From: Rhinopithecus roxellana
Taxonomy: Eukaryota; Chordata; Mammalia; Primates; Cercopithecidae
Assembly: GCF_007565055.1 (NCBI RefSeq)
Contig: NC_044560.1
Coordinates: forward strand, 48,039,530-48,103,529
DNA: 64,000 bases
Direction: 5' to 3'
Under the pieces are notes generated by a model. It was given only the letters and a program-made list of their open reading frames with translations, was not told the origin of the DNA and made no database searches. Both the position numbers and the translations under genes were made by a program. This document shows positions 32,526 to 44,400 of the stretch, one piece after another (within the stretch, counting starts at the first letter, position 1; every line of letters begins with the position of its first letter).

Positions 32526-34449
32526 CTCTTCTGTATCTCTTAAATAAAGAGAAATTAAAACTTACTCACTCCACCCTCATATGTGCAAAGACACACACAC
32601 CTTATTATCCTACCTATGACCTCCTTTTTATTTATGCAATTCTCCCCCTAACGTATCCTCTCTCTCAACATTGCCCAGCAAGTATGCCCCAAGGTCCCAT
32701 GAATAGGTTTAATAACATCTTTAGACCTAAGCTATAGGAATCCCTGCTCTAGGTCTTGTACTGAAAGATAATGCATACCATAAATACAAAAAGACAGATT
32801 TATTTAAGAGCACATGGGCACCTCTGTCACTCAGGATCTGGTGTTGAGGGCTGACATATGCAACCCTGAACATCTGTTCTTATGACTAACATCTTCTGGA
32901 CCTCAAGGAAAAAGTTTTTTTTTTTTTTTTTTTTTTTAATCTCTTAATATATGTCCCTGAAACATGCTTTAAAGGTTTGCGGTTTGTGTCATTGCCAATG
33001 TTGAAGCTAGTCCCTATTTTAGAATGTGGGAAATATTTGAACAACAGAAGCATTTAGGTAAAAGAAGAGACGAATTAGTCAATTTGTCAACTCTTTCTTT
33101 TCAAAAAGCTTTAATATGGAGATTTCCTGCTCAATAAAGAATCATTTCCCAGTGACATGGAGGGTACTTTTTCTTGCTTCTCTGTCTTCTGGTTCTGGAG
33201 ACACATCCATTGGTATGGTATTTATAGCAATCATAGGTGGCAGATGAAGAACTATTAACTTTGTAATAGTTAAAATTTATATTACCCTGAAATTTATATA
33301 TAGGAAAAGTAACATGTGTGATGTCTGATACTGATTCTTTACCTTTCTGTTAAATCTGGTTACTGTGTTTAAAATGGTGAAAATCATTAGACAAGTAATA
33401 ATTTATACAATGAAATTATAATAGTTTGTAAAGCTTTCTATGATAGTGATAATTTATCCTATGTAATCCCACTATAATGTTTGCATATTCTATCTAAAAT
33501 TTACAGATCTTTCTAAATCTAAGACAACAGTCTAATTGCTTTAATAATTTTATTGATAATTTCAGTTTCTCCTGCCTCTGAAGAGTGAGTTTTCTCTAAA
33601 CTGAAATTAGTATAAACTTACCTAAGAACTACAGTGACTCAAGAATAATTGTGTAATTTGGTGTTACTATTAAAGGAACAAAAATTATGTGACAATCTTG
33701 ATTATAATAGCATGCAAAAATTTTTGCTTAAATGAAGGAAAGAAAATTTTGTGGAATTAGTGTATAGCATTTTATAAATTATGTATTCCTTTATTTTAGT
33801 AGTCAACAAACATCAATCAATTATTAGTAGAACAGTGGTTGATGTAGATTAGTAGAACAGTCAGACATGTATGATATTAATTAAATTCTGTTATCTTTGA
33901 TATCTTGTTTATTTTCAGTGACATAAAAACCATAGCTTCACACATATTTTTAGATTTTTGTTTCTGTTAAAGTATATTTGTCAACGTAGGGATGTAGAAG
34001 GCAGTTTATGTAACAGTTTACTAGTTTGATTATGAATTTTGAATTTAGACATCCAGTAGAGGGGCCTCTAGCTATACTCTTGTCCTGAACCCATAAAATG
34101 TTTGAACCTGGTCTGAATAGGTTATAGTGTGACAGCCAACACTTGAGACTACTGTGACACTGAAAGCGTCGATGAGCAGGTGTCTGAAAACATGGAGCTG
34201 TACTTCAACAACCTGCTGATCATATCTGTGGAGCTGTTTGAGGGTGCTCTAGAAGTGCAGTGCTCAGCCCAAGGAACATGGGTGAGGGGAATAGGATATG
34301 GTTGAGGGTCCTGGTATGGCATCTTCTTTTTGTCCCCTTTGAGTAGCCTTAAGCAAGCTGCAGAATTACTACTCTAATCATGAAAGCGTATTTATAGCTT
34401 CATCACTGTTTAAAATACTGGGTTTGAGAAAATTTGACTTACATCCATA
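32526..34449. other. Gene-free interval, AT-rich
   Basis: No interspersed repeat recognised. A T24 tract lies at about 32914-32937. A 14-bp direct repeat ATTAGTAGAACAGT occurs at 33823-33836 and 33848-33861. A coding-looking but unrecognised stretch lies at 34160-34285 (plus), without supporting context. Confidence 0.4.
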
Positions 34450-34464
34450 CCAATTCATATTTTC
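34450..34464. repeat. Left target-site duplication of the outer L1
   Basis: CCAATTCATATTTTC here versus CCAGTTCACATTTTC at 42356-42370, identical at 13 of 15 positions. Confidence 0.7.
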
Positions 34465-36011
34465 TTTCTTTTTTTTTAAGTTCTAGGGTACATGTGCAGG
34501 ATATGCAGGTTTGTTACATAGGTAAACGTGTACCATAGTGGTTTACTGCATCTGTCAACCCATCACCTAGGTATTAAGCCCAGCGTACATTAGTTATTTT
34601 ACCTAATGCTATCCCTCCCCCAACCTCACCCCCTGACAGGCTCCAGTGTGTGTTGTTCCCTTCCTGGTGTCCACGCTTTCCTATTGTACAGCTCCCACTT
34701 ATAAGTGAGAACACGCGGTGTTTGGTTTTCTGTTCCTGTGTTAGCTTGCTAAGGATAGTGGCTTCTAGCTTCATCCATGTCCCTGCAAAAGACATTATTT
34801 TGTTCCTTTTTATGGCTGCATAGTATTCCATGGTGTACATGTACCACATTTTCTTTGTCCAGTCTGTCATGGATGGGCATTTAGGTTAATTTCATGTCTT
34901 TGCTATGGTGAATAGTGCTGGAGTGAACATACGTGTGCATGCATCTTTGTAATAGAATGATTTATATTCCTTTGGGTATATACCCAGTAATGAGATTGAT
35001 GGGTCAAATGGTATTTCTGATTCTAGGTCTTTGAGGAATCACCACACCACCTTCCACAATGGTTGGACTAATTTACATTCCTACCAACAGTGTAAAAGTG
35101 TCCCTATTTACTTACAACCTTGTCAGCATCTATTGTTTCTTGACTTTTTAATAATCACCATTCTGACTTGCGTGAGAGGGTATCACACCATGGTTTTGAT
35201 TGCATTTCTCTAATGATCAGTGATGTTGAGTTTTTTCATGTTTGTTGGCTACATAAATGTCTTCTTTTGAGAAGTGTCTGTTCATGTTCTTTTCCCCCTT
35301 TTTATTTTTATTTTTTTTCATATAAATTTCTTTAAGTACCTTGTAGATTCTGGATATTAGAACTTTTTCAGATGGATAGGTTCCAAAAATTTTCTCCCAC
35401 TCTGTAGGTTGCCTGTTCACTCTGATGATCATTTATTTTGCTGTGCAGAAACTCTTTAGTGTAATTAAATCCCATTTGTCAATTTTCGCTTTTGTTGCAA
35501 TTGCTTTTGGTGATTTTGTCATGAAATCTTTGCCTGTGCCTATGTTCTGTATGGTATTGCCTAGAGTTTCTTCTAGGGTTTTTAATAGTCTGGGATTTTA
35601 CACTTAAGTTTTTAATCCATCTTGAGTTAATTTTTCTATAAGGTGTAATGAAGAGGTCCAGTTTCAATTTTCTGCATAAGGCCAGCCAGTTTCCCAGCAC
35701 CATTTATTAAATAGGGAATCCTTTCTCCACTACTTTTGTCAGATTTGTTGAATATCAGATGGTTGTAGATGTGCAGTCTTATTTCTGAGTTTTCTATTCT
35801 GTTCCATTGGTGTATGCATCTGTTTTTGTATGAGTACCATGCTGTTTTGGTTACTGTAGCCTTATAGTATAGTTTGAATTCCAATAGTGTGATGCCTCCA
35901 GTTTTATTCTTTTTGCTTAGGATTGTCTTGGCTATATGAGCTCTTTTATGGTTCCATATGAATTTTAAAATAGTTTCTTCTAATTCTGTGAAGAACGTCA
36001 ATGGTAGTTTA
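34465..36011 (-). mobile_element. Outer L1P, antisense, 3' segment
   Basis: Begins with the reversed 3' UTR (aagttctagggtacatgtgc, aggtttgttacataggtaaa) and continues through the ORF2 C-terminal half (cctttgggtatatacccagt, tgcctgttcactctgatgat). Broken at 36011 by insertion of another L1 and resumed at 42133. Frames are disrupted (remnants 34574-34870, 35217-35432, 35479-35703, 35636-36001). Confidence 0.92.
35997..36011. repeat. Left target-site duplication of the inner L1
   Basis: GTCAATGGTAGTTTA, perfectly repeated at 42133-42147. Confidence 0.95.
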
Positions 36012-36237
36012 TTTTATTTGTTTATTTATTTTTATTTTACTTTAAGTTCTAGGGTATGTGTGCATAACATGCAGGTTTGTTACATATGTATACATGTGCC
36101 ATGTTGGTGTGCTGCATCCATTAACTCATCATTTACATTAGGTATGTCTCCTAATGCTATCCCTCCCCTCTCCCCTGACCCCACAACAGGTCCCAGTGTG
36201 TGATGTTCCCCTTCCTGTGTCCAAGTGTTCTCATTGT

Positions 36238-39200
36238 TCAGTTCCTACCTATGAGTGAGAACATGCGGTGTTTGGTTTTTTGTCCTTGTGATAGTTTGCT
36301 GAGAATGATGGTTTCCAGCTGCATCCATGAAGGACATGAACTCATTCTTTTTTATGGCTGCACAGTATTCTATGGTGTATATTTGCCACATTTTCTTAAT
36401 CCAGTCTATCATTGATGGACATTCGGGTTGGTTCCAAGTCTTTGCTGTTGTGAATAGTGCCATAATAAACACATGTGTGCATGTGTCTTATAGCAGCATG
36501 ATTTATAATCCTTTGGGTATATACCCAGTAATGGGATGGCTGGGTCAAATGGTATATCTAGTTCTAGATCCTTGAGGAATCGCCACACTGTCTTCCACAA
36601 TGGTTGAACTAGTTTACAGTCCCACCAGCAGTGTAAAAGTGTTCCTATTTTTCCACATCCTTTCCAGCACCTGTTGTTTCCTGACTTTTTAATGATTGCC
36701 ATTCTAACTGGTGTGAGATGGTATCTCATTGTGGTTTTGATTTGCATTTCTCTGATGGCCAGTGATGTTGAGCATTTTTTCATGTGTCTATTGGCTGCAT
36801 AAATGTCTTCTTTTGAGAAGTGTCTGTTCATATCCTTTGTCCACTTTTTGATGGTTTTTTTTTTTTTGTAAATTTGTTTGAGTTGTTGTAGATTCTAGAT
36901 ATTAGCCCTTTGTCAGATGAGCAGATTGCAAAAATTTTCTCCCATTCTGTTGGTTGCCTGTTCACTCTGATGGTAGTTTCTTTTGCTGTGCAGAAGCTCT
37001 TTAGTTTTATTAGGTCCCATTTGTCAATTTTGGCTTTTGTTGCCATTGCTTTTGGTGTTTTAAACATGAAGTCCTTGCCCATGCCTATGTCCTAAATGGT
37101 ATTGCCTAGGTTTTCTTCTAGGGTTTTTATGGTTTTAGGTCTAACATTTAAGTCTTTAATCCATCTTGAATTAATTTTTGTATAAGGTGTAAAGAAGGGA
37201 TCCAGTTTCAGCTTTCTACATATGGCTAGCCAGTTTTCCCAGCACCATTTATTAAATAAGGAATCCTTTCCCCATTTCTTGTTTTTGTCAGGTTTGTCGA
37301 AGATCAGATGGTTGTAGATGTGTGGTGTTATTTCTGAGAGCTCTGTTCTGTTCCATTGGTCTATATCTCTGTTTTGGTACCAGTACCATGCTGTTTTGGT
37401 TACTGTAGCCTTTTAGTGTAGTTTGAAGTCAGGTAGCATGATGCCTCCAGCTTTGTTCTTTTGGCTTAGGGTTGTCTTGGCCATGCGGGCTCTTTTTGGT
37501 TCCATATGAACTTTAAAGTAGTTTTTTCCAGTTCTGTGAAGAAAGTCATTGGTAGCTTGATGGGGATGGCATTGAATCTATAAATTACCTTGGGCAGTAT
37601 GGACATTTTCATGATATTGATTCTTCCTATCCATGAGCATGGAATGTTCTTCCATTTGTTTGTGTCCTCTTTTATTTTGTTGAGCAGTGGTTTGTAGTTC
37701 TCTTTGAAGAGGTCCTTCACATCCCTTGTAAGTTGGATTCCTAGGTATTTTATTCTCTTTGAAGCAATCGTGGATGGGAGGGAGTTCACTCATGATTTGG
37801 CTCTCTGTTTGTCTGTTATTGATGTATAGGAATGCTTGTGATTTTTGCATGTAGATTTTGTATCCTGAGACTTTGCTGAAGTTGCTTATCAGCTTGCGGA
37901 GATTTTGGGTTGAGATGATGGAGTTTTCTAAATATACAATCATGTCATCTGCAAAAAGGGACAATTTGACTTCCTCTTTTCCTAATTGAATACACTTTAT
38001 TTCTTTCTTCTTCCTGATTGCCCTGGACAGAACTGCCAACACTATGTTGAACAGGAGTGGTGAGAGAGGGCATCCCTGTGTTGTGCCAGTTTTCAAAGGG
38101 AATGCTTTCAGTGTTTGCCTATTCAGTATGATATTGGCTGTGGGTTTGTCATAAATAGCTCTTATTATTTTGAGATACGTCCCATCAATGCCTAATTTAT
38201 TGAGAGTTTTTTAGCATGAAGGGCTGTTGAATTTTGTCAAAGGCCTTTTCTGCATCTATTGAGATAATCATGTGGCTTTTGTCTTTGGTTCTCTTTATAT
38301 GCTGGATTACATTTATTGATTTGTGTGTGTAGAACCAGCCTTGCATCCCAGGGATGAAGCCCACTTGATCATGGTGGATAAGCTTTTTGATGTGCGGCTG
38401 GATTTGGTTTGCCAGTATTTTATAGAGGATTTTTGCATTGATGTTCATCAGGGATATTGGTCTAAAATTCTATTTTTTTGTTGTGTCTCTGCCAGGCTTT
38501 GGTATCAGGATGATGCTGGCCTCATAAAATGAGTTAGGGAGGATTCCCTCTTTTTCTATTGATTGGAATAGTTTCAGAAGGAAGAGTACCAGGTCCTGCT
38601 TGTACCTCTGGTAGAATTCATCTGTGAATCTGTCTGGTCCTGGACTTTTTTTGATTGGTAGGCTATTAATTATTGCCTCAATTTCAGAGCCTGTTATTGG
38701 TGTACTCAGTGATTCAACTTCTTCCTGGCTTAGTCTTGGGAGGGTGTATGTGTCCAGGAAATTATCCAGTTCTTCTAGATTTTCTAGTTTATTTTCATAG
38801 AGGTGTTTATAGTATTCTCTGTTGGTAGTTTGTATTTCTGTGGGATCGGTGGTGATATCCCCTTTATCATTTTTTATTGCATCTATTTGATTCTTCTCTC
38901 TTTTCTTCTTTATTAGTCTTTCTAGCGGTCTATCAATTTTGTTGATCTTTTCAGAAAACCAGTTCCTGGATTCATTGATATTTTGAAGGGTTTTTTGTGT
39001 CTCTGTCTCCTTCAGTTCTGCTCTGATCTTAGTTATTTCTTGCCTTCTGCTGGCTTTTGAATGTGTTTGCTCTTGCTTCTCTAGTTCTTTTAATTGTGAT
39101 GTTAGGGTGTCAATTTTAGATCTTTCTTGCTTTCTCTTGTGGGCATTTAGTGCTATAAATTTCCCTCTACACACTGCTTTAAATGTGCCCCAGAGATTCT

Positions 39201-40029
39201 GGTATGTTGTGTCTTTGTTCTCATTGGTTTCAAAGAACATCTTTATTTCTGCCTTCATTTTGTTATGTACCCGGTAGTCATTCAGGAGCAGGTTGTTCAG
39301 TTTCCATGTAGTTGAGCGGTTTTGATTGAGTTTCTTAGTCCTGAGTTCTAGTTTGATTGCACTGTGGTCTGAGAGACAGTTTGTTACAATTTCTGTTCTT
39401 TTACATTTGCTGAGGAGTGCTTTACTTCCAACTATGTGGTCAATTTTGGAATAAGTGTGATGTGGTGCTGAGAAGAATGCATATTCTGTTGATTTGGGGT
39501 GGAGAGTTCTGTAGATGTCTATTAGGTCCGCTTGGTGCAGAGCTGAGTTCAATTCCTGGATATCCTTGTTAACTTTCTGTCTCGTTGATCTGTCTAATGT
39601 TGACAGTGGGGTGTTGAAGTCTCCCATTATTATTGTGTGGGAATCTAAGTGTCTTTGTAGGTCTCTAAAGACTTGCTTTATGAATCTGGGTCCTGTATTG
39701 GGTGCATATATATTTAGGATAGTTAGCTCTTTGTAATGGCCTTCTTTGTCTCTTTTGATCTTTGTTGGTTTAAAGTCTGTTTTATCAGAGACTAGGATTG
39801 CAACCCCTGCCTTTTTTTGTTTTCCATTTGCTTGGCGGATCTTCCTTTATCCCTTTATTTTTATTTTGAGCCTATGTGTGTCTCTGCACATGAGATGGGT
39901 CTTCTGAATACAGCACCTCATGGATCTTGACTCTTTATCCAGTTTGCCAGTCTGTGTCTTTTAATTGGGGCCATTTAGCTGATATACATTTAAGGTTAAT
40001 ATTTTTATGTATGAACTTGATCCTGTCAT
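36238..40029 (-). pseudogene. L1 ORF2 of the inner element, disrupted
   Basis: ORF2p combines an AP-type endonuclease that nicks TTTT/A targets with a reverse transcriptase that copies L1 RNA at the nick. The ATG is at 40029 and the stop near 36238. The endonuclease part survives as an open stretch at 38470-39627 (GDFNTP with the catalytic aspartate, SDHSAI with the terminal histidine). The reverse transcriptase core FADD is in LSLFADDMIVYLENS within 37578-38096. The C-terminal cysteine-rich segment is at about 36700 (CWKGCGKIGTLLHCWWDC). The frame is broken into at least seven pieces by frameshifts and stops, and the total is about 36 bases shorter than a standard 1275-codon ORF2. Not functional. 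Confidence 0.9.
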
Positions 40030-40092
40030 TGTGATGCTAGCTGGTTATTTTGCTTGTTAGTTGATGCAGTTTCTTCCTAGCATAGACGGTCT

Positions 40093-41090
40093 TTACAATT
40101 TGGCATGTTTTTGCAGTGGCTGGCACGGATTGTTCCTTTCCATATTTAGTGCTTCCTTCAGGAGCTCTTGTAGGGCAGTCCTGGTGGTGACAAAATCAGC
40201 ATTTGCTTGTCTGTAAAGGATTTTATTTCTCCTTCACTTGTGAACCTTAGTTTGGCTGGATATAATATTCTGGGTTGAAAATTCTTTTCTTTAAGAATGT
40301 TGAATATTGGCCCCTACTCTCTTCTGGCTTGTAGAGTTTCTGCCAAGAGATCTGCTGTTAGTCTGATGGGCTTCCCTTTGTGGGTAACCCAACGTTTCTC
40401 TCTGGATGCCCTTAATATTTTTTCTTTCATTTCAACTTTGGTGAATCTGACAATTATGTGTCTTGGAGTTGCTCTTCTCGAGGAGTATCTTTGTGGTGTT
40501 CTCTGTATTTTCTGAGTTTGAATGTTGGCCTGCCTTTCTAGGTTGGGGAAGTTCTCCTGGATAATATCCTGCAGAGTGTTTTCCAACTTGGTTCCATTCT
40601 CCCCATCAGTTTCAGGTACACCAATCAGATGTAGATTTGGTCTTTTCACATAGTCCCATGTTTCTTGGAGGCTTTGTTCATTTCTTTGTACTCTTTATTC
40701 TCTAAACTTCTCTTCTCGCTTCATTTCGTTCATTTGATCTTCAATCACTGATATTCTTTCTTCCAGTTGATCAAATTGGCTAGTGAAGCTTGTGCATTCA
40801 TTACGTAGTTCTCGTGCCATGGTTTTCAGCTCCATCACGTCATTTAAGGACTTCTCTACACTGGTTATTCTAGTTAGCCATTCGTCTAATCTTTTTTCAA
40901 GGTTTTTAGCTTCTTTGCGATGGGTTAAAACTTCATCCTTTAGCTCAGAGAAGTTTGATTGTCTGAAGCCTTCTTCTCTCAACTCGTCAAAGTTCTCTGT
41001 CTGGTTTTGTTCCATTGCTGCCAAGGAGCTGTGTTCCTTTGTAGGGGGAGAGGTGCTCTGATTTTTAGAATTTTCAGTTTTTCTGTTCAT
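40093..41090 (-). pseudogene. L1 ORF1 of the inner element, disrupted
   Basis: ORF1p is the trimeric, RNA-binding coiled-coil chaperone of L1. The ATG is at 41090; the N-terminal and coiled-coil part is open to 40695 (131 codons, LEKRLDEWLTRITSVEKSL heptads). A stop follows, and the RNA-binding part is open in 40314-40649 (LIGVPE, RATPRHIIVRF). The TAA near 40093 ends it. The span is about 19 bases shorter than in the copy at 50407, so there are frameshifts. Confidence 0.88.
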
Positions 41091-42132
41091 TTTTTCCCCA
41101 TCTTTATGGTTTTATCTATCTTTGGTCTTTGATGATGGTGATGTGCAGATGGGGTTTTGGTGTGGATGTCCTTTCTGTTTGTTAGCTTTCCTTCTAACAG
41201 TCAGGACCCTCAACTGCAGGTCTGTTGGAGTTTGCTGGAGATCCACTCCAGACCCTGTTTGCCTGGGTGTCAGCAGCAGAGGCTGCAGAATAGTGAATAT
41301 TGCTGAACAGCAAATGTTGCTGCCTGATCGTTCCTCTAGAAGCTTCGTCTCAGAGGGGTACCCGGCTGTGTGAGGTGTCATTCTGCCTCTACTGGAGGGT
41401 GCCTCCCAGTTAGGCTACTCGGGGGTCAGGGACCCACTTGAGGAGGCAATCTGTCCTTTCTCAGATCTCAAACTCCATCCTGGGAGAACCACTACTCTCT
41501 TCAAAACTGTCAGACAGGGACATTTAAGTCTGCAGAGGTTTCTGCTGCCTTTTGTTTGGCTATGCCCTGCCCCCAGAGGTGGAATCTACAGAGGCAGGCA
41601 GGCCTTCTTGAGCTGCGGTGGGCTCCACCCAGTTCGAGCTTCCTGGCTGCTTTGTTTACCTACTCAAGCCTCAGCAATGGCAGGTGCCCCTCCCCCAGCC
41701 TCACTGCTGCCTTGCAGTTTGATCTCAGACTGCTCTGCTAGCAATGAGCAAGGCTCCGTAGGTGTGGGACCCTCTGAGCCAGGCACGGGATATAATGTCC
41801 TGGTGTGCCGTTTGCTAAGACCATCGGAGAAACACAGTATTAGGGTGGGAGTGACCTGATTTTTCAGGTACCATCTGTCATAGCTTCCCTTGGCTAGGAA
41901 AGGGAATTCCCTGACTGCTTGTGCTTCCTGGGTGAGGTGATGCCTTGCCCTGCTTCAGCTCATGCTCAGTGGGCTGCACCCACTGTCCCGCACCCACTGT
42001 ACAACAAGCCCCAGTGAGATGAACCCGGTACCTCAGTTGGAAATACAGAAATCATGCATCTTCTGCGTCACTCATGCTGGGAGCTGTAGACTGGAGCTGT
42101 TCCTGTTTGACTATCTTGGAACTGCCCTACCT
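41091..42132 (-). promoter_or_regulatory. L1 5' UTR (internal promoter region) of the inner element
   Basis: GC-richer than the body. Contains the usual L1PA 5' UTR wording, for example the reverse of gcctgtttgcctgggtgtca near 41258. In L1 this region carries the sense promoter and an antisense promoter; activity of this copy is unknown. Confidence 0.8.
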
Positions 42133-42355
42133 GTCAATGGTAGTTTAATGGGAATATCATTGAATCTATAAATTACTTTGGGCAGTATGACCAGTTTCAT
42201 GATACTGATTCTTCCTATCCATGAGCATGAAATGTTTTTCTATGTTTGTGTCCTCTCTGAATTCCTTGAGCAGGGGTTTGTAGTTCTCCTTGAAGAGGTC
42301 CTTCAGTTCCCTTCTTAGCTGTATTCCGGGTATTTTATTCTCTTTGGAGAAATTG
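42133..42355 (-). mobile_element. Outer L1P, antisense, 5' segment after the nested insertion
   Basis: Resumes the ORF2 sequence broken at 36011 (gggaatatcattgaatctat, gcagtatgaccagtttcatg). Stops at 42355, so the outer copy was 5'-truncated to about 1.8 kb. The right duplication CCAGTTCACATTTTC follows. Confidence 0.92.
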
Positions 42356-42618
42356 CCAGTTCACATTTTCAAAATAAATTTCATTATCTTTGTCAATGAA
42401 AGAAAAGAAGGCCCTTAAAATCTTATTAAAATGTTTATTTTTAATCAACAAATAATAATTGTAATTTTTATTATTTTAACTGTTTCACATTTTTAACAGT
42501 TGTAAAAGTGGTTTGAATTTTTTATCAACTACTTATAGAGGAGAGACTTCTTTTTCATAGTGATTATTAAGAATTTGAAGAGACTTAAAAAAAAAATCTT
42601 GATCAAAGACTGTGTGTA

Positions 42619-42919
42619 GGCTGGGTGCGGTGGCTCACGCCTGTAATCCCAGCACTTTGGGAGGCCCAGGTAGGCAGATCATTTGAAGTTAAGAGTTTGA
42701 AACTGGCCTGGCCAACATGGTGAAATGCCGTCTCTACTAAAAATACAAAAATTAGCCAGGTGTGGTGGCATAGGCCTGTAGTCCCAGCTATTTAGGAGGC
42801 TGAGGCAGGAGAATCGCTTGAACCCAGGAGGTGGAGGTTGCAGTGAACCCAGATCGCGCCATTACACTCCAGCTTGGTGACAGAGCGAGACTCCATCTCG
42901 GGGGTGGGGAGGGGCAGGG
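42619..42919 (+). mobile_element. AluS-type, sense, with a G-rich 3' tail
   Basis: Full-length Alu from GGCTGGGTGCGGTGGCTCAC. The tail is not poly(A) but G5-T-G4-A-G4-CA-G3 (42900-42919). The 14-bp duplication AAAGACTGTGTGTA is perfect at 42605-42618 and 42920-42933, so the G-rich segment lies inside the inserted unit. Confidence 0.93.
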
Positions 42920-43017
42920 AAAGACTGTGTGTAACTGTTTCAGGAACAAAAACATCTGATAATGAAGTTCTAGTCACAGACACTAGCTCCAGTCTTGCAT
43001 TATGATATGTGAAAATA

Positions 43018-43165
43018 GTTTTTAAAAATATAATTTCAACTTTTATTTTAGACTCAAATAGTATATGTGCAGGTTTGTTATGTGTGTATATTGTGTGATG
43101 CTGAGGTTTTGGGCACAAATGATCCCATCACCAGGTACTGAGCATAGTACCCAACAGGAAGTTTG
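43018..43165 (-). mobile_element. L1 3' UTR fragment, antisense
   Basis: atatgtgcaggtttgttatg, gtgtgatgctgaggttttgg, gatcccatcaccaggtactg: reversed 3' end of an older primate L1, truncated after about 150 bases. Confidence 0.75.
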
Positions 43166-43207
43166 TGAAAATATTTTTGAAAGTTATTTATAAATTCTAA
43201 ATTTATA

Positions 43208-43506
43208 GGCCGGGCGCGGTGGCTCAAGCCTGTAATCCCAGCACTTTGGGAGGCCGAGATGGGTGGATCACGAGGTCAGGAGATCGAGACCATCCTGGCT
43301 AACACGGTGAAACCCCGTCTCTACTAAAAATACAAAAAAAAACTAGCCGGGCGAGGTGGGGGCGCCTGTAGTCCCAGCTACTCGGGAGGCTGAGGCAGGA
43401 GAATGGCGTGAACCCAGGAGGCGGAGCTTGCAGTGAGCTGAGATCTGGCCACTGCACTCCAGCCTGGGTGACAGAGTGAGACTCCGTCTCAAAAAAAAAA
43501 AAAAAA
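43208..43506 (+). mobile_element. AluY, Old World monkey-type, full length
   Basis: GGCCGGGCGCGGTGGCTCAAG start, ACTAGCCGGGCGAGGTGG and GAGATCTGGCCACTGCACT as in the copy at 181. A perfect 16-bp duplication AAATTCTAAATTTATA lies at 43192-43207 and 43507-43522. Recent insertion. Confidence 0.96.
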
Positions 43507-43689
43507 AAATTCTAAATTTATAATCATTGCTAACATTTTAAAATCATAATTATATACTAATGAAAATGTATTTTCTAAAACCAAGCCCCATATTTTCATA
43601 TGCCAAGCCCCTAAATTTCCTCTAATTTACCACAGTGTGCCTTATGAAATAGAGCAATTTTCTACATGTGCCATGACATACTAAACACT

Positions 43690-43845
43690 GGAATCCCCGC
43701 TTTATCTGATAAGCAATCTTGGAAGCACTCTGTAGTCACCATGGGAGGTTTACAAAACACTCAGGCCTGGTCCACCCCAAGAATCTGATTTAGTTGGTCT
43801 GGTTTGGGGTGGGGAGTGGAAACTCAGTGTCCTCTCTGTTCTGAG
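43690..43845 (+). repeat. MER5A-like hAT-Charlie fragment
   Basis: gggaggtttacaaaacactc, aggcctggtccaccccaaga, atctgatttagttggtctgg: the MER5A core. Confidence 0.65.
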
Positions 43846-43849
43846 AGTG

Positions 43850-43965
43850 GATCTGAATGTTAGAATGGCCAGGAGAGCTTGGGAAACACAGATGCCTGAG
43901 CTTCACCTCAAACCACAGAGTCAGAATATCTGGATCATGGGTTTTGAGCCCCATACCATTTTAGG
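43850..43965 (+). repeat. Second MER5A-like fragment
   Basis: gttagaatggccaggagagc, ttgggaaacacagatgcctg, ctcaaaccacagagtcagaa. Confidence 0.5.
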
Positions 43966-44194
43966 GTGATATCCTGCACTCTCCTTCAATGTGGCGGTAA
44001 GCCTCATTGCTCAGCCTTCCAGTTGGAAGACTCCTAAGAGAGGAATTGAAACATCGACATTGGTTTGAGGTTTACAAAATATTAACTCCATTACATCCAA
44101 GGATTTGGGACTTGGGTTGCAAAACATTTAGGACTATTGGAAGCTGTCTTTTAAGTGATGTCAGTTGCATAACACTGGTGGATTCTGATGGCCT

Positions 44195-44400
44195 AGACAA
44201 TGATTTTCAACCCTGGCTCATGTTAGAATTGCCTAGAGAGCAAGAAACAAACAAACAAACAAAAACCCAAACATGCTTGGGTCTCATCCCAGACCAATTA
44301 AATGAGAATCTTCAGCAATGGGATCCATATATGGTCTGTTTTTAGAAAGCTTCTCAGGTGATTTTAATGAATAGCCAAAACTGAGAACAATTGGCTTAAG
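44195..44400 (+). repeat. Third MER5A-like copy, nearly complete
   Basis: gacaatgattttcaaccctg at the start, tgggtctcatcccagaccaa in the core and agcttctcaggtgattttaa ... aactgagaacaattggc at the end follow the MER5A order. An (AAAC)4 run is inserted near 44246-44264. Confidence 0.65.

Larger units (their letters stand above)
36012..42132 (-). mobile_element. Inner L1PA-type element, antisense, full length (6.1 kb)
   Basis: Runs from the poly(A) side (A/T-rich 36012-36045, aagttctagggtatgtgtgc) through 3' UTR, ORF2, ORF1 and 5' UTR. The 5' terminus on the minus strand (about 42124-42132) reads GGCAGTTCCAAGATAGTCAAA, equivalent to the usual GCCAAGATGGCCGAA. A perfect 15-bp duplication brackets it. 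It is inserted in an older L1 of the same orientation. Confidence 0.96.
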
